Origin: Pseudopithomyces maydicus | Lineage: Eukaryota > Ascomycota > Dothideomycetes > Pleosporales > Didymosphaeriaceae | Assembly (NCBI GenBank): GCA_026873275.1 | Contig: JANTUC010000011.1 | Coordinates: 186,001 to 250,000 of the forward strand | Length of the DNA stretch: 64,000 bases | Direction of reading: 5' to 3' | Part shown: in pieces, positions 44,654-55,836 of the stretch | Layout of the letters: each line of letters starts with the position of its first letter | How positions within the stretch are numbered: the stretch's first letter is position 1 | Notes under the pieces: model-generated | Told to the model about the DNA's origin: nothing | The model's input: the letters and a program-made list of their open reading frames with translations, nothing else | The model's database searches: none | Program-made: the position numbers and the translations under genes

Positions 44654-45067
44654 ATGAAAAGCGCTTTTCAAGAGATGTGCACTACGAACGAATACAGACC
44701 GTGGATTGGCCGCCTCTCCAGTCAGTCTTTCTTTCGATTATCGTTGCAAAGACCTAGACAGATCATGTCGACTCCATCCAAAGGTATACCAGTCAAAGGC
44801 AAACCAGACGCAACGGAATCATCAACAAGTAGCGCCAGAACAATAGACCAAACACGAGAGCCTCTCTTGCCATATCTCAATAGAAATAAGCGCTGCGAGA
44901 TCATCTCGAGGATCGCTTTGAAATTCCTAGGGCAACGTTGTGATGGTCAGATATCACGGATAACAACCGTAGACGAGATTATGCTATTGTGGAGGCAGCT
45001 CTCGCAGGGTACTATCGACGCTGTGCTAGATATTCAAGAAGAAACTTCAGCAATACACACAAGGTAG
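44654..45067 (+). CDS. orphan ORF, 137 residues
   Basis: ATG-initiated frame with a basic, Ser/Thr-rich first half and a helical second half (CEIISRIALKFLGQRCDGQI, EIMLLWRQLSQGTIDAVLDI). No family recognised. A second ATG at 44765 is possible. It ends only about 7 nt before element copy E3. About 70 nt covering its early codons (44708-44779) recur in decayed form at 57913-57979, so the sequence belongs to a family or was duplicated. No splice evidence; it may be a gene remnant. Confidence 0.35.
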   Translation: MKSAFQEMCTTNEYRPWIGRLSSQSFFRLSLQRPRQIMSTPSKGIPVKGKPDATESSTSSARTIDQTREPLLPYLNRNKRCEIISRIALKFLGQRCDGQISRITTVDEIMLLWRQLSQGTIDAVLDIQEETSAIHTR

Positions 45068-45073
45068 TAACAG

Positions 45074-45172
45074 TTTTTATGTTTTTCTAGTTGTGAAAAA
45101 GGAGCAGCAGAGTAGCTGATCAGATAAAAATGATTGAAAAAATGCTGTCGTTCCCCCTCTTGACAGTATAAA
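45074..45172 (+). repeat. dispersed short element, copy E3
   Basis: TTTTTATGTTTTTCTAGTTG, then AAAAAGGAGCAGCAGAGTAG, CTGATCAGATAAAAATGATT and CCCCCTCTTGACAGTATAAA. It matches E2 and E4 in order and spacing. It lies between the orphan ORF and the STAND-N gene. Confidence 0.65.
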
Positions 45173-45406
45173 AGGTTGCAGCAATTTCTATAACTAGCCC
45201 AGTCAAAAGCCGAAGAACGATACATTACGACTCCTTTGAGCTGATTTGTTGTACCCAATTCGGGGCTTGAGCAGGTGTTACTGAAATCTCGTGACCACCC
45301 GACCCCACACCTTGCAAGACAATAACAGCCTTGTGCGTTCAGAGCGTTCATCTTGTCCGGTACATTCGAAGTGCGTATTCCACCACTCAAAGTGAAGAAA
45401 GGCGAG

Positions 45407-47172
45407 ATGGCGGCACCGTTCGGATTCTCCGTTGGCGACTTCCTCGCCGTTAGTAAGTTGATCGGGCAGATCGTCGTCGAGGTTGGCGAGGTACGTATTC
45501 TTGTGTTCATCATGCCTGTAATTCGCTCAAGACTGCTTCTTCGTTATCAAACAAAACCATCTGATCAATATCAACCCACAGATTGGCCAAGCGGCTCCCG
45601 AGTATCAGTCCATTTTGATCGAGCTCGAGGCTCTCAGACGGGCCCTGCGTAGCCTTCAGACCCTCAGACCTGCGAAACATGAGCTTCTCCAGCTCACGTC
45701 CGTCCGAGCCACCGCTCTCGCCTGTCAAAGACCGCTCCAAGATTTCCTAGACAAAATCTCCAAATTCGAAAGTAGATTGGGAACCTTCAATACCGGGAAT
45801 AACAGGTGGAAGGGTCTCCCACGCAGAATGCAATTCAGGATCATGTTTAAGGAGGATATCAAACAGTTGAGGTCGACTCTGGCAAGTCATGTTGCAACCA
45901 TCAACATCCTTTTGATGACGCAGACCGTAGCTTCAATATCGGCGGCCGAGGAGGACAGGGATTGTCTCGCATCTGGCCTGGAGAGCAAGATATTAGTACA
46001 CCGGCAGCTGCTCGAACATATCCGTGACCGGGTCGATCACTCCCTGGAGGAACAGAAGGATATCAAAACGCGCCTACAGGACCAATCTTCTGTCCTCGAT
46101 GATCTGGGAAAAAAGGCAGATGAAAGTTGCCGGCAACTTAACAGCCAAGAAGATTCAATAGAGAAAATCCTCACCGTCGCCAACCGTACCCAAACACAAA
46201 CGAAATCGATCCTCACCACGACAACTGAAATGTTATCTTTCATAACATCAGGGCTGATGCATCTACGCCAAATGACGGAGCAGCTACACAGCATGATCCG
46301 AGTCTGTGCGACGTTCACAGCAGAAATGCGAACAGCCATGTCTAAGCTCATGGAACTCTTCTTTGGCCTTCAAACTGTGCTTCAGCGAATCGAAAGCAAC
46401 CTTCCCGCACGCCTTCATCTTCCAACTGTGCATTTCACCACAGCTTTGGGGGAAATGATGGCATTACCTTACCAGCTCTGCCAGCAGTGGACAACCTTCA
46501 GAGAACTCCTTAGAGTCATATTCTTGGACAGACCCGAAAGATTCCGCATCGACATGGGTAAGTACTTGATTATGAATACCCGCAGGGGTGAATTCCTCGA
46601 CGAGAGCTCGTGGCAGCATACCGTACAGCAAGATGACCATTTGTCCATGTGCATTATTCTTGATGGACTCGGCGCAAGGATCGGCATATATTGTTACAAG
46701 AGGGGATGACAGCGTTTTATCTATCCATTTTTATCCAGTCAGCTTATGCTCAGCTACTACCTTTTTGAATAAACAAAATATATGTTCACTTCCAACTTGC
46801 GAAGCCTCAACTGAGAGTGTAGAGATCGTGAACGGCAGCCGCAAATGTCGTAAATGTGATCGGTGGTCACTGCTTACGCCTCGGGAGCGGGGAATGCTAC
46901 CAGATGCATCGAACAGCAAAGCATTAGGCGCAGTTGAACTGAGGCGCACGATAAAGCCGACCAATGAAGACGCCGACCCTTCCTCTGACTCCAACATCAG
47001 TCAGCTTACTGAGAATAAGGAAGACATCGAGCTTTACCGACAAATCCATGTGCAGTATTCCTCCACAGAAAAACCCATTGTTAAAGCGATGAATCGGATC
47101 GTGCCCAGGCACTTTGGCACTGCCGCCTACTACCGCTTCGCAGAAGGTAAATACCCGGAAAGCAGAAGTTAA
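45407..47172 (+). pseudogene. fungal STAND-type N-terminal plus ubiquitin-like domain protein, disrupted by element E4
   Basis: Exon 1 (45407-45490) encodes MAAPFGFSVGDFLAVSKLIG, the start of the fungal N-terminal domain found in STAND/NLR-like and related proteins. After a GTACGT...CAG intron, exon 2 from 45582 continues EYQSILIELEALRRALRSLQ, a long coiled coil (about residues 130-270) and a ubiquitin-like block, FTTALGEMMALPYQLCQQW then TFRELLRVIFLDRPERFRID and SMCIILDGLGARIG. Read straight on, it stops at 46709 inside E4 with a foreign YCYKRG end. Beyond E4 the same protein resumes with a zinc-binding-like CSLPTCEAST...CRKCDRW and ends RHFGTAAYYRFAEGKYPESR. Removing 46689-46782 gives 526 in-frame codons. 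Confidence 0.78.
46689..46782 (-). mobile_element. dispersed short element, copy E4, inserted in a coding exon
   Basis: Non-autonomous MITE-like insertion. On the minus strand it reads TTTTGTTTATTCAAAAAGGT, AGTAGCTGAGCATAAGCTGA, CTGGATAAAAATGG and ends CGCTGTCATCCCCTCTTG. TA (or ATA) is present at both borders: 46687-46688 and 46781-46782. Deleting 94 nt joins GGC ATA to TGT TCA and restores the host frame. The ends are only weakly inverted (TATTGTTA against TATTTTGTTTA), so the superfamily (TA-target, Tc1/mariner-like) is inference. Confidence 0.7.
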
Positions 47173-48493
47173 GTGTACACCTATCGGCGATTTGCCTCGA
47201 GCAGCGACTAATCGGGAAACAGGGTGAGGAAAGACCACGAGAACCGGATACAATTGATAAACTGGTTCGCTAAAATGGTATGTATACGGTCTTAAGATCG
47301 TGTTGTGTAATTGTGGAAGTGCGCGTAGCTTAGCTCCTACAACTTTTGCTAACAATGAGCAAAGGGCCAGGTAATTTCGGAGGGGCCAGTAATATCGATC
47401 GGATTTCTAAAGTTGGCGAAAGTGATACCTGGAGTTCCGGCGTACATGGCATGTGCTTCGAATGTCCGCATATACGCGTGCGACACGAAGATCCCGCCTC
47501 TCTACAAAGACGATCCAAGTAAGTCAGTTAACTTATTGGGCTGTTACTTTATTAGCTTACGCTATTGGTTTGCAGCTGTTTGGAAATTTGCCCAGATGGT
47601 ACCAGACTTTTCCGCTCTTTCCATTCCAATAATTTGGATAGGCGGAGAGCAATTTTATGAGGTTAAATTTCATATTGAGGTTACTTTAGACGCGAGTAGC
47701 GAATTGATCTATGGTGTGTATGGTGGTGACATTACACACGATAATAAGCTCTTATCGGAGCTTGTCCGATTGAACTGAGGGAAACAAAGGAGTTATCACT
47801 GGATGTGGATTCAACGGGTCAGTAGGTTATTAGGGCCATGAGAAGAGGAGCATAATTTTTTGCTTAACGAAAAACACTAAACCTGGATATTGAAGTTAAA
47901 GAATATACAGAAATATACAAATATGAACAATCATGCCCGCTCGGTGTATGTTTTGTTTTGAATGAAAAGCTCTTGAACAAAAGTGAATGAATAGTTCGTG
48001 ATATGTCGCATCCTATGATTTTCTTGGCGAGTCGAGCTTCAACTGGTAGCCATATTTCTACAGTGAATATATTGTATACAGTTCGCGGGCCACTAGAAAC
48101 AGCCATACTTCATATCAAAGCCAGGTGCTGCCGTGTAACATATCAAAACGAGCTACCAACAACAATTGCCGAAGGCTCAGGAAGACAGCCCATGAAACTA
48201 AAACAAGGCGTGCTTAGAGTACGACACTCAAGCGTGCTTAGAGTACGACACTCAAGCGTATCTCCCAATCCATTACGATGGCCGATTTAATGGATTCGTG
48301 GCAGCAGATGAGACTGGCCATTCTTGGTTGCCTCCAGGCCAAGAAATCTTGTAGGACCCTCTTTATACATCATCATGAGTATGTAGTGACAAGTGCAAAG
48401 GAGAGAACGTGATGGCAAATTCCCAACTTCTTCGAACCTTGGATCCATTTATGGGATAAATCTGCAGGTAACTTTTTAACCATGTCTATTATC
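47173..48493. other. intergenic with weak frames and a tandem duplication
   Basis: About 1.3 kb. A frame from the ATG at 47446 to 47778 (110 codons) includes a hydrophobic stretch (LLGCYFISLRYWFAAVWKFA) but is not recognised and has no support. A 24-bp tandem duplication lies at 48209-48259. Confidence 0.35.
48209..48259. repeat. 24-bp tandem duplication
   Basis: Two exact copies of a 24-nt unit that starts CGTGCTTAGAG, at 48209-48232 and 48233-48256, plus CGT of a third. Confidence 0.9.
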
Positions 48494-48814
48494 CTACGTT
48501 GTGTGGCTGCTGTGCGAAGTCTTGTCGACGTCAGTGGGCACCTCCATAGCTGCCGCCGTGCAGCTAGTCGCATCCGATTTGAACGGATCATCTCGTTCTT
48601 GTTCCTGAACGAGTAAGGCAATGTAGTTATGTATAGCTCGCACTATGTTACGTGAGGCGAGACGACCCACTCTCGTCTGTGCCTGCATTTCCGCTGCGGT
48701 CAAGGTGATATGATCCACCCCAACAAGCTGCTGCACAAGAGAATGGCCAATATTGAAAATGTGAAATGCATATCTGGAGTCAAGAATGTAGTCTTCTCCA
48801 ATCCGATGCTGCAT
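48494..48814 (-). CDS. hypothetical ORF, 106 residues
   Basis: ATG-initiated frame with an amphipathic first part (DSRYAFHIFNIGHSLVQQL, then NIVRAIHNYIALLVQEQERD) and a polar Ser/Thr tail. No family recognised and no splice evidence. It could be the end or a remnant of a longer gene. Low confidence. Confidence 0.25.
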   Translation of the reverse strand: MQHRIGEDYILDSRYAFHIFNIGHSLVQQLVGVDHITLTAAEMQAQTRVGRLASRNIVRAIHNYIALLVQEQERDDPFKSDATSCTAAAMEVPTDVDKTSHSSHTT

Positions 48815-48917
48815 AAAATGTTGATCTCGAATGAGACATTAATACATCGGTACATCAACCCTCATCAATAATCTAGTGGAATGATTTCTCACAACATTCT
48901 TTAGGCGCTGTAGCGCG

Positions 48918-49280
48918 TTAGTTTCTCGCATATAGTCGTATATCTACGTAAATGCAAGCTTGACTTTTTGTGCCGGTATTTGGAGCAGAACGTCCACTGG
49001 TGCTGGCATTTCTCTTCAACACTCGCCAATCATTCAAGTCCGACCCAGCTTTTCCATTTGTGTCCGTCCTCGGAAGTACTTGGGTGCCTAAATCTCCATT
49101 GTTCTGATCCAGAAAGGGGTCGTGGTCGGTGGTTTTCGGCGTTAGGAGGGCCACATCGGAGGTGTGACGTGGTAAGAATGGGGCTAGATTCTCCGAGCTA
49201 GCACAGCGACATACCGCTAGAGCACTAACAGTGGATCCTAGCCACACTGCGGCGGGAGGCCTAGACACGAGTGTATACAT
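48918..49280 (-). CDS. hypothetical small secreted-protein candidate, 120 residues
   Basis: The ATG at 49280 starts MYTLVSRPPAAVWLGSTVSA, which could be a weak signal peptide (its hydrophobic core is interrupted). A polar chain with three early cysteines or none after cleavage follows, and a VLKR dibasic site. It is divergent from the clear secreted protein at 49563 with 282 nt between starts. No homology recognised; it may be non-coding. Confidence 0.3.
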   Translation of the reverse strand: MYTLVSRPPAAVWLGSTVSALAVCRCASSENLAPFLPRHTSDVALLTPKTTDHDPFLDQNNGDLGTQVLPRTDTNGKAGSDLNDWRVLKRNASTSGRSAPNTGTKSQACIYVDIRLYARN

Positions 49281-49451
49281 TTGTCAAGGATATCCAAATT
49301 ATTCAGTGTTAGACTAGCAAGTTAGTATGAGGCGTGCTGGGCTGCGCCGACATACACGATACACAGGGAGTAACTTGAGGTCGCCGACGTATTATCCGAT
49401 TCAGGAAGACGAGTTGCGTGAACGTCATGACCATTCTTTACCCTTTGTACC

Positions 49452-49459
49452 TATATAAA
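49452..49459 (+). promoter_or_regulatory. TATA box of the six-cysteine secreted protein
   Basis: TATATAAA, 104 nt before the ATG at 49563, followed by a pyrimidine-rich leader (TCTCCCTCCTATTCACC, near 49513). Confidence 0.6.
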
Positions 49460-49562
49460 CACACAATAAATCCACTGCCATTCTGATCATTGTATTCACA
49501 CACTCTTCGTCTATTCTCCCTCCTATTCACCAGTTTTTCAAACTTTTCAAGCAGTCATCAAT

Positions 49563-50195
49563 ATGCATTTCTCCCTTGCTACTGTTGCTCTTGTGAGCAT
49601 GCTCCAACTCACGAGCGCCCTCCTAGCCGAGAAGGGATCGAATTCCGTCGCAACTACGGACGCACCCCAGGCGGAAACTTTGTCGTTGGGTGACCACGAA
49701 GAACCCAACCCACTCAATGCCAGGAAGGCTTGTACCATCGGTGCAGACGTCGAACTTTTCAAGAGCGAGATCTGCCATGGCAACCCGACAAGGACGGATG
49801 TCGTCAACTGGCCTCTGCCTGAGAACTATGTCGGCCGTTGTCAAGAGGTCACTTCGGTAATTATGCGCCTTGCCCACAGTATACATCAATGAAAATATAA
49901 TTAATGAACTATTTACAGACCTCTGACATGATGAGCATGACCCTAGACAGTGGCGTGTACGGTAAGTAAATAGCTACAACCCTTCCTTTATATAGCCTCT
50001 CGGGCTAATTTGGTTCACCCTACAGATTCACAACTCTGGATTTACACAGAACCGGGTTGCAAGGGAAGCGCGGTCGAAAATATGTTCAGCTCGTGCACAA
50101 GTCACTTCAGGGACAGCAATGGAGCCGTCCCTATCAAGTCTTTCAAGTTCACTATCAACCGACCAGAGAAATACTGGGAGTGCCATACTGCCTAG
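49563..50195 (+). CDS. small secreted cysteine-rich protein (effector-like), 168 residues
   Basis: Three exons, 49563-49856, 49919-49961 and 50026-50195, with clean GT-AG introns, sum to 169 codons. The signal peptide MHFSLATVALVSMLQLTSAL is typical. The mature chain has six cysteines (in RKACTIG, SEICHG, VGRCQE, EPGCKG, FSSCTS and YWECHT), an even number fitting three disulfides. The block DSQLWIYTEPGCKG followed by FKFTINRPEKYWEC resembles small secreted beta-rich fungal proteins, but I cannot name a family. A TATA box lies upstream. Whether it acts on a host, on competitors or at the cell wall is unknown. Confidence 0.82.
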
Positions 50196-53100
50196 GCATC
50201 TTGTGAGGTGCATCTGGTGTATGAATAGATGATTCCACATTGTTCGATTGAGCAATTTTGTTCAATTTTGTTCTTTAAGTGCCTGTACATACTTCCTGCA
50301 GTAGCAGACATCTTTCATTCAAGTCTCGGCTACTCAAGACCAAATCACAATTATAGAAATTCATAGACTCGTCAAAATTGAGAATATATAGAGCAAAATA
50401 TGTGCCTAGTCTAACACGGCGCGTTTCATTTTAAGAATTGGCAATTTAGACGGACCTCGTGAGATCATGTCTCTCTTGGTGCTTCACTGAGGAAATGAAG
50501 TCCTCGTTCCAGAAGAGATTAACTTCAGATTCGACTCGTCTTAGCGAGGGAGGGCTGACTTTACACACGTAGTTACTACAGTAAACTGATGGATCTTGGA
50601 TACTTTTTTGATTCCGGGTCAGTGTATCGATGAAATCTTGAATCCATCTAAATATTTACCCCTAATTCTGGCCGCCTAATTCTATCTATTACGTTGTAAG
50701 AAAAGAGCTGGCTTAACACTTCTTCTTTCAAGTTATCTTGAAGCACGTTACACGCCCCTAGAATCTAAATTATAAAATATTTGAAATCTAAAAGGTTGTT
50801 ACGCAATATCTCTTAGTTGGCGGGGTGAGGTGATAACCGAAGCAGATTTTTAGATGTCGAACCGTAAGGATAGGTGGGCTCTTGAGATGGCAAAGAGAAC
50901 TGGCGCAGATCAAATTGCCTACAGTGCCTGGGTAAGTAGCACAGTGGCATATGGAATGTGATCATGCCGCACTTGTCCCGCGCCCTTCGTTTGGAACGCG
51001 ATTCACCAGCTTAATTGTCGCCTTTTGAGCGTGCGTGCCTCATATGCATGAGATCGAGCAGGTGTATTTTAGTGGTTGAATGCGTGAATTTTGAATGGGT
51101 GGATGTTGGCCGCAAGGGCCGACAGTGCTAGATAAGAGACGAGAGAAAATCCATAACTGGTCTGGCCGTAGATAAATAGCAATTCCTCGTGTTCCAGTCC
51201 GACTTACAAACTCAACCGCCTCGAATGATTCAATACTAGATCATGATTTACAGGAACCTGCTCGGAAAGAGTCCAGGTTGTACTCGATATGTTCTGTGTT
51301 TTTGTCATTAGAAAATAGTTCTAAGCGATGGTGGCCCCAGAATAACCAAATGACATTAGAAGCTGTTCTTCGATAAGGCTTTTGATTACGAAGTCAGCCC
51401 CGTGCAGCAAGACAGTCAATGGGATTCATAAAAATATGGGTGCCGGAAAATTGCCCCCCTACCAGTAGCTGACCATGGCGTAGAGGGAGTATTTGGAGAA
51501 AAGGATATACTTCTTTCTTCATAGAATGTACTTATACAGACTATGAAGTCTTACAATTGTGCTGTAGGACAATCGGGACACCTGCTTACTTTTCATATGT
51601 GCTGGCAATACTTTTGACTTGGAGCTAAAGTGATTATCGGACTTTTTCAACGAATAATAAATTTTATACTCATCGAATCTGATTTTGGATGAGTGAGAAC
51701 GTTTATTCGCTCAGATAGTGTAAAGGCGCAATAGTTCTGTTTTATCTTGGAATATGAAATCAGTAGGCCCTCTTATAGTGTCAGTGGGATATGAAAACTG
51801 AATCGTGCATTGCACATAGAACTTCTTGATAGCGAAGAAGTCAGAGTACAGAGAGAAGCTTACCCATTTACGTTAATATTTCGCAAGGCCATTGCCTAGA
51901 ATAGTCACAGGGTCTCACACTACCCCAGGTCAAATCTATCAATTCTTCCACCCATGTGGTGGAAATACACCACCCAACCATTCCACAGACCCTTATTCAC
52001 TTTCAATGGACGCCTTGCCCGCCTTATTTCACTTCAAGCACAGCTCCGTACCTACGCTCGGCTTTCGGCAAGCGCAGTCCACATAAAATCAGCATGGCCG
52101 AGGTGGCGCCGCTCTCACGCGACTCCCTGTATAAACACGACAGCTTTGCAGGCCTACCATTAGCTCGGTGTGTGTTCCGCGGGATGTGACTAAGAGCGGT
52201 TCTCAACAAGCGGTCAGCGAATGATATTATGCAGGGTATACTGAGCCGCATGATTTAGTAAGCTGGTGTCGCCTCAGCCCGTGCTACCGAATCTTAGGTG
52301 TGACCGCGGCTACTGCGGTCGGTCCTTGTCGTCTACATGCACGTGGAGATTGGGATGCACAGGGAATAACATATGGTGGTATCGGGATTGCCAGAAGTGG
52401 TATTCCCGAGGTACCTACCGAAATGGTGTATCAAAAGTGGACACGGAATCCTGCGAGCAGTGACGGATCCCCGCGAAATGCATGAGCATCTCTCAGCGAT
52501 AGATGCAGTGATATCTTGGCTGAGTTATAGGATCACTGGGCATGTAGATGTGCCCAGTGAATGAGCATTTTCATGTTCGGAGACGCCTTGGCGAGTGAAT
52601 TTTGATGAATGACCAGCCATCGGGTGTTAGGTCAAAGTCCACATTTCCAACCGAAATTGAAACCGACAATCAGCTGTCAAAAAACCGGGGAGAACGTGGG
52701 GAAGAGTGCGGGATGGGCAACCGGCGAAACAGAACACGTGCCTCGGTGATTCCGGACTTGCTCGCAAGTCGTCGACGGGAACTCGAAAACTGTGGGTTCT
52801 GTCTGACCCGAGCGCCTGGAGTGACTCGGCGTACTACGCAGCAAGGAGGTGGCAAATACGAGGCGACCCCAAGGGTGTGGAAGCAACGCGCTCGAATGCG
52901 GGAGAGCGACATACCACGCCTATCAACGACCCAAAGATATTCACTGCGAGCACCGGATGGATGGATCTGAACGTGTCGCTAAATGTTGGGTACCTAGATA
53001 TTGCAGCTTACTATCCACTTCATTGTTTCACTTGATGCCCACTTATGGGACGATGGTCTTTCGGGCATTGGATCAGCGTTACATTCGTCTCCACCGCCTC

Positions 53101-54097
53101 GCTTCCCGTCCGTGGGCGTGCTGGTGCTCAACACGGCGCATCGCGAGAGTGCTACTAGTGCACCAAGGAGAGTGAGCATATCAACCTCCAGGAATCACTT
53201 TCTATCTGCACTCTGCCGGTGCCAAAATTGATGGTGTTCTCCCGAGGTTCATCTATCCGCGCCGCACGAAGACCTCATGCGATGCTCATCACGTGACCAT
53301 CGAAGCACGAGTCGTGCGATAAAGCTATACCAAGAATGACAAGACTATGCCGAGAGCGGTAGCAGATCGACGCTACGGCGCAATCTGCCGCAGAGCCCCA
53401 TAACGGCGCACAACTCCCTGCATACACCATCCGGTCAGTGACGTCAAACGGAGCCCTGTCGGCGTTGTCATCGGGAAGGGTCTTTCAAGCTTTTTCATGA
53501 GTGGTTGAAGAGTTTGCGCGGGCCTGGGGGTTCTGGCGTCCTCTTGTCCCTGCTTGCGGCGACGCTAGTTATAATTTTCGCCGCCGTCACTAAGTACATC
53601 TCCAGGTTCACCGGCCGAACTTGCCCAACATTCAACCCCGGATCCGTTCACAGAGCCGCTCCATTCTTACGACAATGACGTACGGCGGCAATGGCGCCGA
53701 GCTAAGTGCCCCCGAACCAACCCCAAGCGCCATCCCCTCCTCTCCAAGATTGGCTCCAAGAATTTGTGCTCCACCATCCAAGCCACTTACAACACTTAAC
53801 TCCACTATGGGACCCACGCTTCGCTGACGTCGTTCAATCACGTCGCTTAACGATCGGGATACCTTGAAGGTGTTTTGAAAACTTCGTTCTCTAGTCTCCC
53901 TCACCGAGGCCATGTAATGCTGGACAGTGGCATAGATGTGGAGCTCCGGTTCACATGGTAAAACTTGGCTTACATGTAAAATTTGTGGGTGACAACCCGA
54001 GAGAAGGGCATATAAGGATGGACGTCCTCCGCCTCTAGGACCCTTCTCAACCCCATCCTCTCTCCAGATCGTCCATACCCACCGCGGCAACGAAACA
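50196..54097. other. gene-poor 3.9-kb region
   Basis: The longest gap in the window. 50300-51850 is AT-rich with no frame of note. 51900-53230 has more GC and several overlapping frames of 60-120 codons (for example 52602-52970) without recognisable features or plausible introns. From 53500 on it is the promoter of the sugar transporter. No element copy was seen. Confidence 0.5.
54011..54017 (+). promoter_or_regulatory. TATA-like element of the sugar transporter
   Basis: TATAAGG about 87 nt upstream of the ATG at 54098, followed by a C/T-rich leader (TTCTCAACCCCATCCTCTCT, near 54043). Confidence 0.5.
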
Positions 54098-55836
54098 ATG
54101 GGCATCCAACACAAGGACAACGCCGATGGCGTCCCCACATATTGGGGCAAGTCTGGAAAGGCTCTCCAACTGCTTGTCGCTGTCATTGCGACTACCGATT
54201 TCTTGCTCTTTGGTTATGATCAGGGTGTCATGAGTGGAATCATTTCCGCCCCCGCATTCGTCAAGGCTTTCCCCGAGGTTGATGGAGACAGCACCTACGA
54301 AGGTTTCGTTACTGCTATCTACGCTGTCGGATGTTTCCTCGGTGCCTGCTTCATTTTCTTTGCAGGTGACAGACTTGGCCGCCGCAAATCCATCTTCCTT
54401 GGTGCCGGTGTTATGATCATCGGTGTCATTATCCAGATCACAGCCAACCCGCCAAACAGCGGTGCTACAGCTCAGTTCATCGTTGGGCGCTGCATCACTG
54501 GTATCGGTAACGGCATCAACACATCCACTGTCCCCACCTACCAGGCCGAGTAAGTTACCCCAGATGTACGATCGACCGATTAAGCTAACACGATCCCCAG
54601 ATGCTCTAAAGCAAAGAACCGTGGCAAAGTCATCTGTTTCGAGGGCGGCTGCGTTGCCGTTGGTACACTCATCGCCTACTGGATCGACTACGGCTGCACT
54701 TACGGCCCGGATGACCTCACGTGGCGATTCCCCATTGCCTTCCAATGCGTTTTCGCACTTATCGTTCTGGTCCTCATGGTCAAGATGCCCGAGTCTCCCC
54801 GCTGGCTTCTTAGCCACAACCGACAAGACGAGGCTAGGACGATTCTGGCTGGATTGGATGCATTGCCCCGAGATGACCCCGAGATTGATCTGCAGATGAA
54901 CGTCATCGTCGACGCGATCAGAGCTGCTGGCGCAGGCAAGACAAAGTTCAGCGACCTGTGGACTGGTGGCCGGACCCAGCATCGCCGCCGTACGATCTTG
55001 GGTGCTTCTTCTCAGATGATGCAGCAACTTTCTGGTTGCAATGCCGTCATCTACTATTTCCCGATTCTCTGCATGTCCGCGCTTGGAACCACTCACAACA
55101 TGGCTCTCTTGCTTGGTGGCATCAACATGGTTGTCTACGCTATCTTCGCCTGCACTTCCTGGTACCTCGTTGAGCGCTTTGGTCGTCGTAAGCTCTTCCT
55201 TGTCGGCACATTCGGACAAATGGTTGCGATGATCATCACCTTCGCCTGTCTTATCCCTCCTGAGGAGGCTGGTGCTGCTCCTGGTGCTGCTTTCGGATTG
55301 TTCCTCTACATCGCCTTCTTCGGTGCTACCTGGCTCCCCCTGCCATGGCTCTACCCCGCCGAAATCAACCCTCTGAAGACTCGCGCCAAGGCAAACGCAA
55401 CTTCGACCATCCAGAACTGGCTCTGGAACTTCTTCGTAAGTTGCAATCATCAGCTCAACATTTGAATCTCACACTAACTGTATCATAGATTGTCATGATC
55501 ACCCCTGTTCTTGTCAACTCCATCGGCTGGGGAACTTACCTCTTCTTCGGCGTTCTCAACGCCATCTTTATTCCTATTATCTACTTCTTCTATCCCGAAA
55601 CTGCTGGTCGCTCGCTCGAGGAGATTGATCTCATCTTCGCCAAGGGCCACACCGAGAAGATCAGCTACGTCAAGGCCAGCAAGGACCTCCCCAGCTTGGA
55701 CGACCAAGACCTCCGCCGCTACGCCTTGGAGAACGGCTACGTCTCTGGCGACGAGGAGAGCGGCAGCGATGCTTCCTTCAAGGAGAAGCACGTTACCAAC
55801 GAGAACTTGACCCTCCAGACCAACGCGCAGGCGTAA
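54098..55836 (+). CDS. MFS sugar porter (hexose transporter type)
   Basis: Plasma-membrane sugar transporter with 12 predicted helices. Exons are 54098-54549, 54601-55435 and 55489-55836, giving 544 residues in an intact frame. Signature blocks: FLLFGYDQGVMSGIISAP in helix 1, DRLGRRKSIFLGAGVMIIG, IVGRCITGIGNGINTSTVP, YQAECSKAKNRGKVICFEGG, MPESPRWLLSHNR, QMMQQLSGCNAVIYYFPIL in helix 7, ERFGRRKLFLVGTFGQM, PWLYPAEINPLKTRAKANA and FYPETAGRSLEEIDLIFAKG. The acidic C-terminal tail (GDEESGSDASFKEK) is probably cytosolic. The specific sugar cannot be told. It is preceded by a TATA element and a long upstream region, which suits regulated expression. Confidence 0.95.

Noticed and set aside
46689..46782. 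E4 as a normal intron or an introner-type intron
   Set aside because: No GT-AG pair joins the flanking frames: possible donors (GTTACA) and acceptors (CTCAG) leave stops or the wrong frame, and the element runs antisense to other copies.
53632..55450. 184- and 467-codon minus-strand frames opposite the sugar transporter
   Set aside because: Shadow of strongly biased transporter codons; no own features.
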